Positions 1 to 8,439 of a stretch of DNA of 45,622 nucleotides are shown here, in pieces. Numbering within the stretch: position 1 is the stretch's first letter; each line of letters opens with the position of its first letter. The translations under genes were made by a program, and so were the position numbers. The notes under the pieces are model-generated. The model searched no databases, was not told the DNA's origin, and saw only the letters and a program-made list of their open reading frames with translations. This DNA is from JAKAGE01 sp035541415 (GTDB lineage Bacteria > Patescibacteriota > Minisyncoccia > UBA6257 > 2-01-FULL-56-20): assembly GCA_035541415.1 (NCBI GenBank), contig DATKNI010000005.1, positions 1 through 45,622 on the forward strand, written 5' to 3'.

Positions 1-183
1 CAGCAGTCAATCGAACTCGTGGTGTTCAATAGCGTCCTCGAAAAAACCCAGGCGGTGTGGGCCGACAACGCGGTTGTGGTTGCCGAAGGCAAAATTTCCC
101 GCCGCGACGGCGAGCTCAAAATGATTTGCGAGAAAGCAAAGCGATTGGAAGAAGGGCCAACGAGCGCTGCGACGACGGCATAA
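1..183 (+). CDS. dnaE: DNA polymerase III subunit alpha, C-terminal end (partial)
   Basis: The frame is open from the first base and ends at TAA 181-183, giving the last 60 residues of a longer protein. The stretch IELVVFNSVLE...VVVAEGKISRRDGE..MICEKAKRL matches the C-terminal OB-fold region of bacterial replicative polymerase DnaE, where the pattern IE-hydrophobic-F...GK-hydrophobic-S-RDGE-K-hydrophobic-ICE is typical. DnaE is the catalytic subunit of the chromosomal replicase. The start and all catalytic domains lie outside the window. A hairpin terminator follows the stop codon directly. The family call is fairly secure, although only the tail is visible. Confidence 0.8.
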   Translation, partial: QQSIELVVFNSVLEKTQAVWADNAVVVAEGKISRRDGELKMICEKAKRLEEGPTSAATTA

Positions 184-205
184 AAGCCCCTCGCGGGGCT
201 TTTTT
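183..205. terminator. Bidirectional intrinsic terminator between dnaE and lysS
   Basis: AAAGCCCC and GGGGCTTT form an 8-bp stem around a 4-nt loop, followed on the plus strand by a T run. On the minus strand the hairpin also ends in T residues. It closes dnaE and, convergently, lysS, whose stop codon sits at its edge. Confidence 0.85.
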
Positions 206-1655
206 AATCCCGTTTCGGCCGCATCAACGGGAAGAACACGGTCTCGCGCACGGGACGATCCATTAAAACCGCGAACATGCGCTCCGACATGCCGAACCCT
301 GCCGTGGGCGGCATGCCGTATTCAAGCGCTTTCAAAAAGTCCTCGTCGAGATTCATGGCTTCCTTGTCCCCTCGCTCGCGCATCTGCATCTGCGCTTCAA
401 ACCGGGCGCGCTGGTCGTGCGGATCATTCAACTCGGAATAGCCGTTGCCAAGTTCGCTTCCGGCGGCAACGATCTGGAAGCGTTCCGCAATTTCCGGATT
501 ATCCGCGGTCGCCTTGGAAAGCGGCGAAACGATGATCGGATGCCCCACGAGGAAACACGGATCGATGAGCTTGGGCCGCACGGTCTTTTTGTATATCAAA
601 TCGATGAGGCGGCCCTTGGACATCGCCTTGTCTGCGGCGAGCGCAAGGTCTTTTGCCTTGGCGAGGAGCTCCTCGTGCGACGCCCTCACCGGATCAAGCC
701 CCGTTTCCTTTTTGAACATTTTTATGTAATCGACTTCGGGCCACGGCTTTTCCCAATCGATGTGGAATCCGAGGGATGCAGTCCGCAAGCTGCCCATCGT
801 CTTTTGAATGATGAACTTGAAAAGCTTTTCCGTGAGCTTCATCATGTCGCGGCAGCTGTGGTATGCCCAATAACATTCCATGAAGGTGAAGTCCTGCAGG
901 TGTTCGCGGTCGATGCCTTCGTTGCGGAACACGCGGCCGATCTCAAAAATCTTTTCGAATCCTCCGGTGACGAGCTTCTTGAGCTGGAGCTCGAGCGAAA
1001 TGCGGAGATAAAATTCGGCGTCGAGCGCGTTGTGATGCGTCTTGAAAGGCTCGGCCTCGGCGCCGCCGGCAAGCGGCTCGAGGACGCTCGTCTCGACTTC
1101 CAAAAATCCTTCATTCTCCAAAAACTCGCGGACGCTCGACCAGAATATGGCCTTCTTGAGAAAGAGGTCTTTGAGTTCGGGATGCACGATGAGGTCGAGG
1201 TACCGTTCGCGGAGGCGGGTTTCGATGTCTTCGAGCCCTTCCCATTTGTCGGGCAAGGGATAGAGCGCCTTGGCTGCCATCTGCACATGATGCACCTCAA
1301 GGCTCCGTTCGCCGCGCTTGGTGATGAAGAGCGGCCCGGTGACGGAAATGAAATCGCCAAGATCGATCACGGAGCGCCAGAATTCGAGATCCTTCAAATC
1401 CCCTTCTTTGAAGACAACCTGGATCTTCCCTTTGCCGTCTTCCAAATCCGCAAACATGATCTTGCCCTGGTCGCGCAAGCTGCGCACGCGCCCCACGAGC
1501 GAGATGCTTTCCGCACTCTTCTGGAGCTCGTCGAAATGGTTGAGGGCGTGCTCAATCGAAAAACTCCGATTCACCTTGGCCGGATATGGGTCGATGCCGG
1601 CGTGTCTTAGCTTTTCAAGCTTCTTGCGGCGTTCGGCGAGGATGTCTTCGAGCAT
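204..1655 (-). CDS. lysS: Lysyl-tRNA synthetase, class II
   Basis: At 483 aa this is close to the usual length for LysS, which charges tRNA-Lys with lysine in the cytoplasm. An OB-fold anticodon-binding domain spans about residues 50-130 (VGRVRSLRDQGKIMFADLED). Class II motif 2 is at about 240-260 (GRVFRNEGIDREHLQDFTF) and motif 3 near the C-terminus (AGFGMSERMF). Motif 3 departs from the common GIGIDR form but keeps the arginine. The gene starts 3 bp after the radC stop and is the last gene of a co-directional series that also includes the histidine kinase and GNAT-fold genes. No Shine-Dalgarno site is visible, so translation probably depends on coupling. Two tRNA-Lys genes lie elsewhere in the window. 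Confidence 0.95.
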   Translation of the reverse strand: MLEDILAERRKKLEKLRHAGIDPYPAKVNRSFSIEHALNHFDELQKSAESISLVGRVRSLRDQGKIMFADLEDGKGKIQVVFKEGDLKDLEFWRSVIDLGDFISVTGPLFITKRGERSLEVHHVQMAAKALYPLPDKWEGLEDIETRLRERYLDLIVHPELKDLFLKKAIFWSSVREFLENEGFLEVETSVLEPLAGGAEAEPFKTHHNALDAEFYLRISLELQLKKLVTGGFEKIFEIGRVFRNEGIDREHLQDFTFMECYWAYHSCRDMMKLTEKLFKFIIQKTMGSLRTASLGFHIDWEKPWPEVDYIKMFKKETGLDPVRASHEELLAKAKDLALAADKAMSKGRLIDLIYKKTVRPKLIDPCFLVGHPIIVSPLSKATADNPEIAERFQIVAAGSELGNGYSELNDPHDQRARFEAQMQMRERGDKEAMNLDEDFLKALEYGMPPTAGFGMSERMFAVLMDRPVRETVFFPLMRPKRD

Positions 1656-1658
1656 AGG

Positions 1659-2411
1659 CTATGAATAATTGGCGGGCACGCTTCCAAATTTCGATTTCGC
1701 AATAATCACATGATCGAGAACGCTGATTCCCATAATTTTTCCGGCGTTCACAATCTGTTCGGTAATGGCAACATCAGCATCGCTTGCTTTTGCAATCCCC
1801 GATGGATGATTGTGAGCCAAGATCACCGCAGATGCAGAATATTCAAGAGCCGGGCGAAACACTTCCCGAGGATGGACAATGTTCGACGTCAGACTGCCGA
1901 TCGAGATCACTTCGTCGTGGACGAGCCGATAATGATTATCAAGATAGAGCCCTCGCAGATGTTCCTTGGGAAGATCGCGCATATCTTTCAGGTACTCGTA
2001 AACTTGGCTTGCCGTTCGGATGGTCACCGGCTTTCGTCCTTCGGGATGTTTGAAGAAACGACGACCGAGCTCAAAACAGGCAACGAGCTGGCACGCCTTG
2101 CCGAGCGGAATGCCGAGTATCTCCTGAATTTTTTTAGGATCTTTTTGGGAGATGACGATATTTTCTCCGTATTCTTTCGATAAGCGCCGAGCCATCGTGA
2201 GCACCTCTTCTTTCTTGGTCCCCACATTCAAAACAATGGCAACAAGCTCCGCGACCGATAAAGCTTGCGATCCGTATTTCACTAATTTCTCACGGGGTTT
2301 CTCATCCGATGGCAAATCGCGCAGTTTTAATACATATTTCTTATCCTCATCGAGCACGAGTTCACCGGGGGTTTGGCGATATAATTGTCCCATACGCTGA
2401 AGGGTTATCAT
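1659..2411 (-). CDS. radC: RadC-family JAB/MPN domain protein
   Basis: This 250-aa protein has the RadC layout: an N-terminal helix-hairpin-helix-like region (about residues 45-110) and a C-terminal JAB1/MPN domain. The JAMM zinc motif HxHx7SxxD is complete (H200, H202, S210, D213, within HNHPSGIAKASDAD). The family was once linked to DNA repair, but its molecular role is unsettled. The ATG lies 2 bp after the histidine kinase stop codon. An extended -10 (TGGTATACT) ends 6 nt before the ATG and overlaps the end of the kinase gene, so a separate leaderless transcript is possible alongside operon transcription. Confidence 0.9.
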   Translation of the reverse strand: MITLQRMGQLYRQTPGELVLDEDKKYVLKLRDLPSDEKPREKLVKYGSQALSVAELVAIVLNVGTKKEEVLTMARRLSKEYGENIVISQKDPKKIQEILGIPLGKACQLVACFELGRRFFKHPEGRKPVTIRTASQVYEYLKDMRDLPKEHLRGLYLDNHYRLVHDEVISIGSLTSNIVHPREVFRPALEYSASAVILAHNHPSGIAKASDADVAITEQIVNAGKIMGISVLDHVIIAKSKFGSVPANYS

Positions 2412-2413
2412 TT

Positions 2414-4516
2414 TTATAGTATACCAGATGCGACGTCATCCGGTTCATGCACCAAGGGCAGAACGATCGTGAATGTTGATCCCTCTCCGAGAGCACTTTG
2501 AGCCGCAATCGTGCCCCCGTGCCGCTCCACGATTTCCCTGCATATGTTGAGTCCGAGCCCCGTCCCAGAAGCGCGATCCCCGGGAATCCGGTAGAAGCGT
2601 TCGAAAATGTGGGCGATATTTTCCGGCGATATCCCGGAGCCGGTATCGCGCACCTTGATCACGGCGATACTCCCGAATTTTGCCGCCGTAAGGAAAATTT
2701 TTCCTTTACTTTCCGTGTGTTTTAACGCATTACTAATGAGATTCAAGATCACTTCTTTCAATTTGCGCCGATCGCCGGTTACGAGAACGCTTTCAGCCAA
2801 GCACGACATTTCAATGTTTTTCGTTTCAGCGAGAACAACGCAATCATTGTACGTTTCGTCAAGCAGCGCACCAATATCAAGACGATTTTTCTCAAACGCG
2901 TTCTTTGAGAAATTCAAACGGGCTATCTCAAGGAAGTTTGAAACGAGGTGGCGCATCCCATCGAGAACTTCGCGCATAGACCGCATCAAGCGCCGCGCCT
3001 CGGCGGCGGGCTGTTTCCCGGCAAGTTCCAAATTTCCGTCAAGAATTGCAATCGGCGTCTGCAGCTGATGGGAAATATCGGTGATAAACTGTTCCTGGGT
3101 CCGATACATTTCTTTTATTTCCCGCGTCCGCTCCAAGACCGTCTCCTCAAGTTTTTCATTGTGCTGCCGAATTGATTCATACAGGCGCGCATTTTCAATC
3201 GCGATGCCAGCTTGGTGAGAAATTACCGACAGCAAGTCGATGTCCTTTGGCCGCAGAATGCCATCGGACATTTTGTTGCCAATAAAAAGCGTACCAACGA
3301 CGGCGCCTTGAGCAAGCAACGGAATCGCCGCAGCCATTCGGCTATGCTTGGCAGCGATATAGAGCGGATCATCGCGGTAACGTTCCTCCTGTAAGGCCGC
3401 GATTTGCATGATCACGATCGTATGCGCCGCGGCATGCGCAAGGATGCTTGGATCGAATGCCTTGATTGACGTGTCGTGAATAAACACCGTCGGCGCTTGG
3501 GTGCGTTCCCGATGGTGGATAACGAAAACCACCGTCGACGGCTTGATGGTTCGCGCAAGAAACCCATCAAGGCCCTTCAATACCGCCTCAAGTTCGATGG
3601 TGGAATTGAGGATCGGTCCCAAGTCATGTATGGCAACCGCGTAATCATAATCCGCTCTGAAAAATATCGCGTCGGTAATTTTCTCAAAAAAATTCTTCAA
3701 TTGAAAGAATACCAATGCTCCGATAATCGACGCCGCGATGTCAACAACCTCATCATTGCGATAGAAAAATTTTTCCACGACAAACTCGAAACTGAAGAAA
3801 ATAATAGCGACGGCGGCAAGCGCGGAAAAATAAGCGATGCCTCGCTTGATGACGACCTGTATGTCAAGAAGTTCAAATCGAATAATGGCATACGCCGTGC
3901 ATGAGACAAAAAAGATTGAGCATAATGGGCCTACAAGATTGAACGTCGAGTTTCCGAAAGCTGGCAGTACCACGTTGCAAATGACTGCTCCGCAAAGAAA
4001 TAATGAAGCGCCCAGGAGGAAGTATCGCACCTGCACGTTCCGAATGCCTTCGCTTTTTCGAAATGTCCCTGCAAGATTGCGAAGGCTGAGTGCAACATAT
4101 CCCACCATAACAATCGTGAAACCAAGAAAAAGCGGCCCGTGCTTTGCCACAAGATACCCTTTTGCATTGAATGCGGCGCCGGCAAGGATCCAGTGCGAAG
4201 CCGTGAGCGGGACCAAGATAATCCACGGCAACCAATATGCGAACGAGAGCGATGGCCTCCGGCCATCGGGGAACGTGTTGCCGAAAACCATAAAACCAAT
4301 GACGGTAAGCTCTCCGCCCCAGAATGCTATAACAGCAAACGGAAACGATCCGGTTATGATGAGCGCCACCATGGAAAGCATCCAGGCGGCAATGCCAAAC
4401 GTTATAACAAAAAATGCCCAATGCATAAAACTTTTTGGATTCGTCCGCACGACATAGGCGCCAATGGCCAAATTCAAAGCGGCGATCACGCTTTCAATTG
4501 CCAAAAGAATAGCCAT
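2414..4516 (-). CDS. Membrane sensor histidine kinase (multi-TM, GAF, HisKA, HATPase)
   Basis: This 700-aa protein starts with about seven to nine membrane helices (residues 1-280), in the style of 7TM histidine-kinase sensor regions. A GAF-like domain follows (about 295-445), then a coiled linker (450-475). The HisKA domain has phospho-acceptor H483 in ISHQLQTP. The ATPase domain has an N-box (LNLISNALKH, N596), a G1 box (DTGSGIS) and a G2 box (GTGLGLNI). It should autophosphorylate in response to a membrane or cytosolic signal. No response regulator lies beside it, so it is an orphan kinase here. Neighbours are radC (2 bp downstream) and a GNAT-fold gene (61 bp upstream). No Shine-Dalgarno site is seen. 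Confidence 0.92.
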   Translation of the reverse strand: MAILLAIESVIAALNLAIGAYVVRTNPKSFMHWAFFVITFGIAAWMLSMVALIITGSFPFAVIAFWGGELTVIGFMVFGNTFPDGRRPSLSFAYWLPWIILVPLTASHWILAGAAFNAKGYLVAKHGPLFLGFTIVMVGYVALSLRNLAGTFRKSEGIRNVQVRYFLLGASLFLCGAVICNVVLPAFGNSTFNLVGPLCSIFFVSCTAYAIIRFELLDIQVVIKRGIAYFSALAAVAIIFFSFEFVVEKFFYRNDEVVDIAASIIGALVFFQLKNFFEKITDAIFFRADYDYAVAIHDLGPILNSTIELEAVLKGLDGFLARTIKPSTVVFVIHHRERTQAPTVFIHDTSIKAFDPSILAHAAAHTIVIMQIAALQEERYRDDPLYIAAKHSRMAAAIPLLAQGAVVGTLFIGNKMSDGILRPKDIDLLSVISHQAGIAIENARLYESIRQHNEKLEETVLERTREIKEMYRTQEQFITDISHQLQTPIAILDGNLELAGKQPAAEARRLMRSMREVLDGMRHLVSNFLEIARLNFSKNAFEKNRLDIGALLDETYNDCVVLAETKNIEMSCLAESVLVTGDRRKLKEVILNLISNALKHTESKGKIFLTAAKFGSIAVIKVRDTGSGISPENIAHIFERFYRIPGDRASGTGLGLNICREIVERHGGTIAAQSALGEGSTFTIVLPLVHEPDDVASGIL
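2418..2426 (-). promoter_or_regulatory. Extended -10 promoter element of radC
   Basis: On the minus strand the sequence reads TGGTATACT, then ATAAAA, then the radC ATG. The expected transcription start falls at or beside the A of the ATG. No clear -35 is visible. Confidence 0.45.
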
Positions 4517-4577
4517 TATCGTGACTTAAAAATTTCGACCAAGCGGAGACGGACTGCGATCCATCTCCGCACCAATT

Positions 4578-5111
4578 TCATTTTTTGAGAATTGCATAGA
4601 GATCATCGAGGGAGGCCAAGGCCAACAAGGGAGGCGGCGGATTGTAGTATGGCAGTATGGCTGAAGGAACTTTCTCCCGCCTCAAAATTCCCGTAAGAAT
4701 GATCGGAGAAAATCCCCAGCGTCGGAACCGCCGGGCCACTTGTGGCTTGATTTCGCTGAGAGCCCACCGATATCCACGCACCATGGAATATCGCGCAGCT
4801 TCGCTCATGAGAATTTTTGCGACATGAGGTTTCGTTCCAACCCATCGACCAATCTGGATTATGTCGAATGGGCCGGGACGTGCTCCGCCAGGAAATGACC
4901 GATGATCAACGGCGTACATCGTTTCGATCGGCAATGTGCCATCGATCGGGTGACTGAGAGCTACTGTTCCCACCAGCTTGCCAGCAACCCTTCCGGTTAT
5001 GACACACTCGGGCAATGGATACGCCTTGCAACCATAGGCGCGCTCCATAGCATTATGGACAAAATTCTCTACTTCGTTTCGGGCACATTCCTGCATAAAA
5101 ACAACTTCCAT
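4578..5111 (-). CDS. GNAT/autoinducer-synthase-fold protein (thermostable-hemolysin-like)
   Basis: This 177-aa protein has the layout of the GNAT-like family that includes 'thermostable hemolysin' and acyl-homoserine-lactone synthase folds: an N-terminal helix, a strand with GKLVGTVALS, then LPIETMYAVD and a central IIQIGRW strand. Next comes a helix with LMSEAARYSMVRGY and a RRFRRWGF segment resembling the usual R..R.LGF end. The substrate is unknown, and the resemblance is by pattern only. A good Shine-Dalgarno site (AGGAG, 7 nt before the ATG) is present, unlike most core genes here. It lies directly upstream of the orphan histidine kinase, so a shared signalling role is possible but unproven. 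Confidence 0.55.
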   Translation of the reverse strand: MEVVFMQECARNEVENFVHNAMERAYGCKAYPLPECVITGRVAGKLVGTVALSHPIDGTLPIETMYAVDHRSFPGGARPGPFDIIQIGRWVGTKPHVAKILMSEAARYSMVRGYRWALSEIKPQVARRFRRWGFSPIILTGILRREKVPSAILPYYNPPPPLLALASLDDLYAILKK

Positions 5112-5222
5112 ACTCTTTCTCCTGAAAACAAGATGACAACGTGCTGAGAAGAGTATGGCCGTTGGCCCATTAAAACAATATAAAATTAGTGTTAAAGAAT
5201 TCTTAAAATCGATTTTGCTGCC

Positions 5223-6476
5223 CTACCCTATCACCCCGCCTCCCAACATCTCCCCATCCTTTGAATAGAACACGGCTGACTGGCCTTCGGCAACGAATTT
5301 CTGAGGCTTTTCGAAGCGCAAAGCATAGGAACCGTCGTCCGAGCGCGTCAAAACTGCCGGCGTGAGCGGCTGGCGATAGCGGACGCGGGCCATGACGGGA
5401 ACGCCCTGAGCCTGAGCCTGAGTCTGAGTCTCGGCGTGAGCGTTAGCGCTCGCCTCGTTCAAGATCGCAAAATCCGACCCAACGAAATTCACCTGGGTGA
5501 GCCGGACGGCATCCCGATACAAAGCGTCATTCTCATCCCCTTCGGCAAGCACAACTGTATTCGATGTCGTATCCTTGGATGCAACATAAAACGGTTTGCG
5601 CTCGCGCGCGCCAGACTTGGGAAATTTGAAATCGGCGTTGATGTGGCGCTGGCCGATCGTATAGAACTCGGCGCCATAGTGCTCGCCCACCGCTTCGCCT
5701 GCGGTCGTGACGAGCGCTCCCCGCTTCTCGGGAATATATTGCTTGAGGAAATCGGCGATGCTCACATCACCCAAAAAGCAGATCCCCTGCGAGTCTTTCT
5801 TTTCGGCCGTCGCGAGGCCGGCTTTGCGGGCTATCTCGCGCACCTCTGGCTTTTTATAGTCGCCAATCGGGAAAATGCAGTGCTGTAATTGCTCTTGCGT
5901 GAGCGTCCACAAAAAATATGACTGGTCTTTGCTGGCATCGTCTGCGGCAAAAAGGGCAAAGGTTTGCGGGGCGCTCTCGGCGCCCGGCGCGGGCGCGATC
6001 TGCGCGACGTCGGCGAGGCATGACGTGGCGGCGGGCGCCAGCGCAGCCGCGGCGACATCCCTCTTTTGTGATGGTTCTGCTTTTGCGACCTTGAACAGCC
6101 GCACATAGTGCCCGGTTGCCACAAAATCCGCTCCGGCTTCCAAAGCTTTTTCCAAAAACAAGCCGAACTTGATTTCGCGGTTGCACATCACGTCGGGATT
6201 GGGCGTCACGCCGGCGCGATAGCCGTCAACCATGTATTTCACCACGCGGTCTTTATATTCCTGTTCAAAATCCCACACGTAGAACGGGATGCCGATTTGC
6301 CCGGCCACGCGGCGCGCGTCTTCGGCATCGCGCTCGGCGCAGCCATCGATGTTGTAGCAGCGCATAAAAACACCCACGACATCATAGTCGCGGTTTTTGA
6401 GGAGCCATGCGGTGACGGAACTGTCCACGCCGCCCGACATGCCCACGAAAACGGTTTTCTTGCGATTACTTGCCAT
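5223..6476 (-). CDS. mnmA: tRNA-specific 2-thiouridylase MnmA
   Basis: MnmA thiolates U34 of the tRNAs for Lys, Glu and Gln. The PP-loop SGGVDSS (residues 14-20) binds ATP. The two catalytic cysteines are C98 (NPDVMCNREIKF) and C233 (DSQGICFLGD). At 417 aa it is longer than the usual roughly 360 because of two low-complexity insertions. One is an Ala-rich segment at about 133-175, before the conserved KDQSYFLW. The other is a short Ala/Gln/Thr stretch near 345-362, encoded by a degenerate 6-bp repeat. The start is supported by AAAGGGAG upstream of the ATG. tRNA-Lys(TTT) and tRNA-Gln(TTG), both potential substrates, are in this window. Confidence 0.95.
   Translation of the reverse strand: MASNRKKTVFVGMSGGVDSSVTAWLLKNRDYDVVGVFMRCYNIDGCAERDAEDARRVAGQIGIPFYVWDFEQEYKDRVVKYMVDGYRAGVTPNPDVMCNREIKFGLFLEKALEAGADFVATGHYVRLFKVAKAEPSQKRDVAAAALAPAATSCLADVAQIAPAPGAESAPQTFALFAADDASKDQSYFLWTLTQEQLQHCIFPIGDYKKPEVREIARKAGLATAEKKDSQGICFLGDVSIADFLKQYIPEKRGALVTTAGEAVGEHYGAEFYTIGQRHINADFKFPKSGARERKPFYVASKDTTSNTVVLAEGDENDALYRDAVRLTQVNFVGSDFAILNEASANAHAETQTQAQAQGVPVMARVRYRQPLTPAVLTRSDDGSYALRFEKPQKFVAEGQSAVFYSKDGEMLGGGVIG
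5405..5450 (+). repeat. Degenerate hexanucleotide repeat inside mnmA
   Basis: Units of the type (a/c)gcctg and tgagtc are repeated imperfectly here and encode the Ala/Gln/Thr-rich segment near the MnmA C-terminal domain. It looks like a slippage-generated insertion. Confidence 0.5.
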
Positions 6477-6516
6477 AAACTCCCTTTCAACCTGCGTTTC
6501 TCCCGCAGATTTTTCC

Positions 6517-7077
6517 CTACACCCGCTCCACGTATTCGCCGGTTTGCGTGTTGATGCGGATCACTTCGCCTTCATTTACAAAAAGCGGAACGTTGATCTT
6601 GGCGCCCCCCTCGATCGTCACCTGCTTGGTGCCGCCCTGGGCTGTGTTGCCCTTGATGCTCGGGGGTGCTTCGGTGACTTTGAATTCCATCTTGATCGGG
6701 ATTTCAACTTTGATGACTTTTTCGTTGAAGCTCATCGTCTGCACTTTGGTGTTCGGTTTGAGGAACTTGCCCTGCTCGCCCACGATCTCCTCTTTGAGCG
6801 AAAAGCGGTTCTTGGGATTGCCTTCCTCATGGAACCAATATTCGCCGCGGCTCGCATAGATGAACAAGGCGTTCGTCTTTACGATCTCCGCCTCTTCAAA
6901 ATTGTCGCTCGCTTGGAAGTTGCGGTCCAAAAGCTTGCCCGTGATGAGGTTGCGGATTTTGGTCTGCACGACGGCTTTGCGCTGTTGCATGCGGAGAAAG
7001 TGCGTATCAACGACTTCGTACGGCATGCCGTCCATAATGAAGAGGACGCCCTTGGTCAAATCGGTATAGGAAAGCAT
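6517..7077 (-). CDS. efp: Elongation factor P
   Basis: EF-P binds between the ribosomal P and E sites and relieves stalling at proline runs. The 186-aa product has the three expected beta-barrel domains, with the conserved TEAPPSIKGNTAQGGTK and a C-terminal INTQTGEYVERV. I chose the ATG at 7077 (MLSYTDLTKG), because an upstream in-frame ATG would lie inside the promoter. A TTGCCA/TAAAAT promoter leaves a 5' leader of only about 5 nt. The loop tip that carries Lys34 in E. coli reads MQQRKA, so an ungapped alignment puts Gln at the modified position and the usual PG turn is missing. Confidence 0.95.
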   Translation of the reverse strand: MLSYTDLTKGVLFIMDGMPYEVVDTHFLRMQQRKAVVQTKIRNLITGKLLDRNFQASDNFEEAEIVKTNALFIYASRGEYWFHEEGNPKNRFSLKEEIVGEQGKFLKPNTKVQTMSFNEKVIKVEIPIKMEFKVTEAPPSIKGNTAQGGTKQVTIEGGAKINVPLFVNEGEVIRINTQTGEYVERV

Positions 7078-7088
7078 AACAGTTATAG

Positions 7089-7116
7089 ATTTTAGCAGAA
7101 AAAAACGGGTTGGCAA
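7089..7116 (-). promoter_or_regulatory. Sigma70-type promoter of efp
   Basis: On the minus strand TTGCCA (7116-7111), a 16-nt spacer and TAAAAT (7094-7089, preceded by TGC). The predicted start is about 5 nt before the ATG at 7077, so the mRNA would be nearly leaderless. Confidence 0.7.
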
Positions 7117-7137
7117 GTGTTCGCATCGCAGCTACAA

Positions 7138-7164
7138 AAAGCGGCTTCAACGAGAAGCCGCTTT
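7138..7164 (-). terminator. Intrinsic terminator downstream of the PHP-domain gene
   Basis: AAAGCGGCTTC and its complement GAAGCCGCTTT form an 11-bp stem with a 5-nt loop. On the minus strand it ends in TTTTT. It separates the PHP gene from the efp promoter. Confidence 0.8.
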
Positions 7165-7180
7165 GTCACGCATACTAAAC

Positions 7181-8422
7181 CTATACAACAACCTCGTTGA
7201 CTGGTTCCATTGGAACGATTGGTTTGTGCTGCAAAGAGTTTTCGGGAACAAGCTCCCCGTCTCTTTGGACCGCTTCCCGCATCTCAGCAACGTCATGGTC
7301 TCTCGTGTGAGGCAATCCTAAATGCAAGATGAATCGCCCCAAGGGAGTAGCGAGCGCAGCAAAAAACGTAACAGCCATGTCGATACCGAAAATGACATGT
7401 CCGGCATCTTTCCAGATCTTCGCAAGTGAGAGAACCGTGCCATCGCTGAATCGATAAAAAACACGGTCTTTCCATCGCCGTCCACGATGAGCACCAATGA
7501 CGTCGTGGATGTTTCTCATCATCCGAACCGCATAGTTGCGTTTGCATTGAGGCATAAAAAGGATGTTGCTCCTTTTTGCGACTCGAATTTCATGGACAAA
7601 GGCTTCGAACGATTCGGCGTTGGTGAGATTCAAGATACTGTTGGGCTCCAAACCATGACGATCTCCTCCGGAAACCACGGGGTACCCGTATTCCCGAGCA
7701 AGGTGACCGACGCGGACATTGCTCCCCCATCGTTGCATGCCGTTCAGTTCGAGGGCATGGATGAGAGGTCCGCAGAATGACAAGAATTCCAGAAGGGTGG
7801 CTTCGTGCATCCTGCGCCCGATATGCCCTTCGTCGGAAAACGGATGGTTGAGGACCACGAGAACTCCCTTGCAAGAAGAAAGTACCTCGAGCAAGAATCT
7901 GAGTTTTTTCCGGGACGGGCGTTGCGTATACGCAGACAGCGCCTTGTGCCATTCTACGGCGCGATCCGCCGGGAGGTTATGGATCCCAAGATGGAATTTC
8001 GCCGGAGACGGTCCGTCCCCAAAGGGAACAGTCCATTCTTCGGAAATCGGCACGTCGAGCAATGGAATTCCCACGCAAAGCTTACGGCATGCCGAAACTT
8101 GGTCGTGGTCGGTGATGGAGACGTATGCACGTCCCACTCCCATGGCGCTGATCTGTTTTTGTTCAGAGTCATAGACCTCCCGCGGAGACAACGGTGGACG
8201 CCACCATGCGCTGGAGTAATTGACATCTTCGTTGCGGTTCTTGCGATGGCGGCTTTCAATAGCCTGGAGCAACACTCTTCCCAATTTGCAACATCGCATG
8301 AGCGGAGGAAAAAAAATCATTTTTTCCTGCGAATGGTTCGTGTGGGCGTGGAGCGAAACTGCCGCGCGATACCTGCGTGCGGCGTCACGCTCCTTCCAAA
8401 GAAACGTCGTAGTCAATCGCAT
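7181..8422 (-). CDS. PHP-domain metal-dependent hydrolase-like protein
   Basis: This 413-aa protein shows PHP-domain metal motifs in order: HAH at 25-27 (SLHAHTNHS), TDHD near 104-107 and NHPF in the middle, then GGDRHG around 270. PHP domains are phosphoesterases or nucleases acting on small phosphates, polymerases or sugars; the substrate here cannot be read from sequence. The C-terminal third (about 330-413) contains a hydrophobic segment (FGIDMAVTFFAALATPLGRF). The start is supported by a very strong Shine-Dalgarno site, AAAGGAGGAG. It lies 17 bp downstream of a membrane-protein gene, with a GT4 glycosyltransferase gene divergent beyond that. A role in surface glycan metabolism is an inference from this context. 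Confidence 0.75.
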   Translation of the reverse strand: MRLTTTFLWKERDAARRYRAAVSLHAHTNHSQEKMIFFPPLMRCCKLGRVLLQAIESRHRKNRNEDVNYSSAWWRPPLSPREVYDSEQKQISAMGVGRAYVSITDHDQVSACRKLCVGIPLLDVPISEEWTVPFGDGPSPAKFHLGIHNLPADRAVEWHKALSAYTQRPSRKKLRFLLEVLSSCKGVLVVLNHPFSDEGHIGRRMHEATLLEFLSFCGPLIHALELNGMQRWGSNVRVGHLAREYGYPVVSGGDRHGLEPNSILNLTNAESFEAFVHEIRVAKRSNILFMPQCKRNYAVRMMRNIHDVIGAHRGRRWKDRVFYRFSDGTVLSLAKIWKDAGHVIFGIDMAVTFFAALATPLGRFILHLGLPHTRDHDVAEMREAVQRDGELVPENSLQHKPIVPMEPVNEVVV

Positions 8423-8439
8423 AACACTCCTCCTTTGAT

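Noticed and set aside
417..1610. Long plus-strand open frame of 397 codons opposite lysS
   Set aside because: It is antisense to a clear LysS with all class II motifs, and its translation has no recognisable domain. High GC content makes such shadow frames common here.
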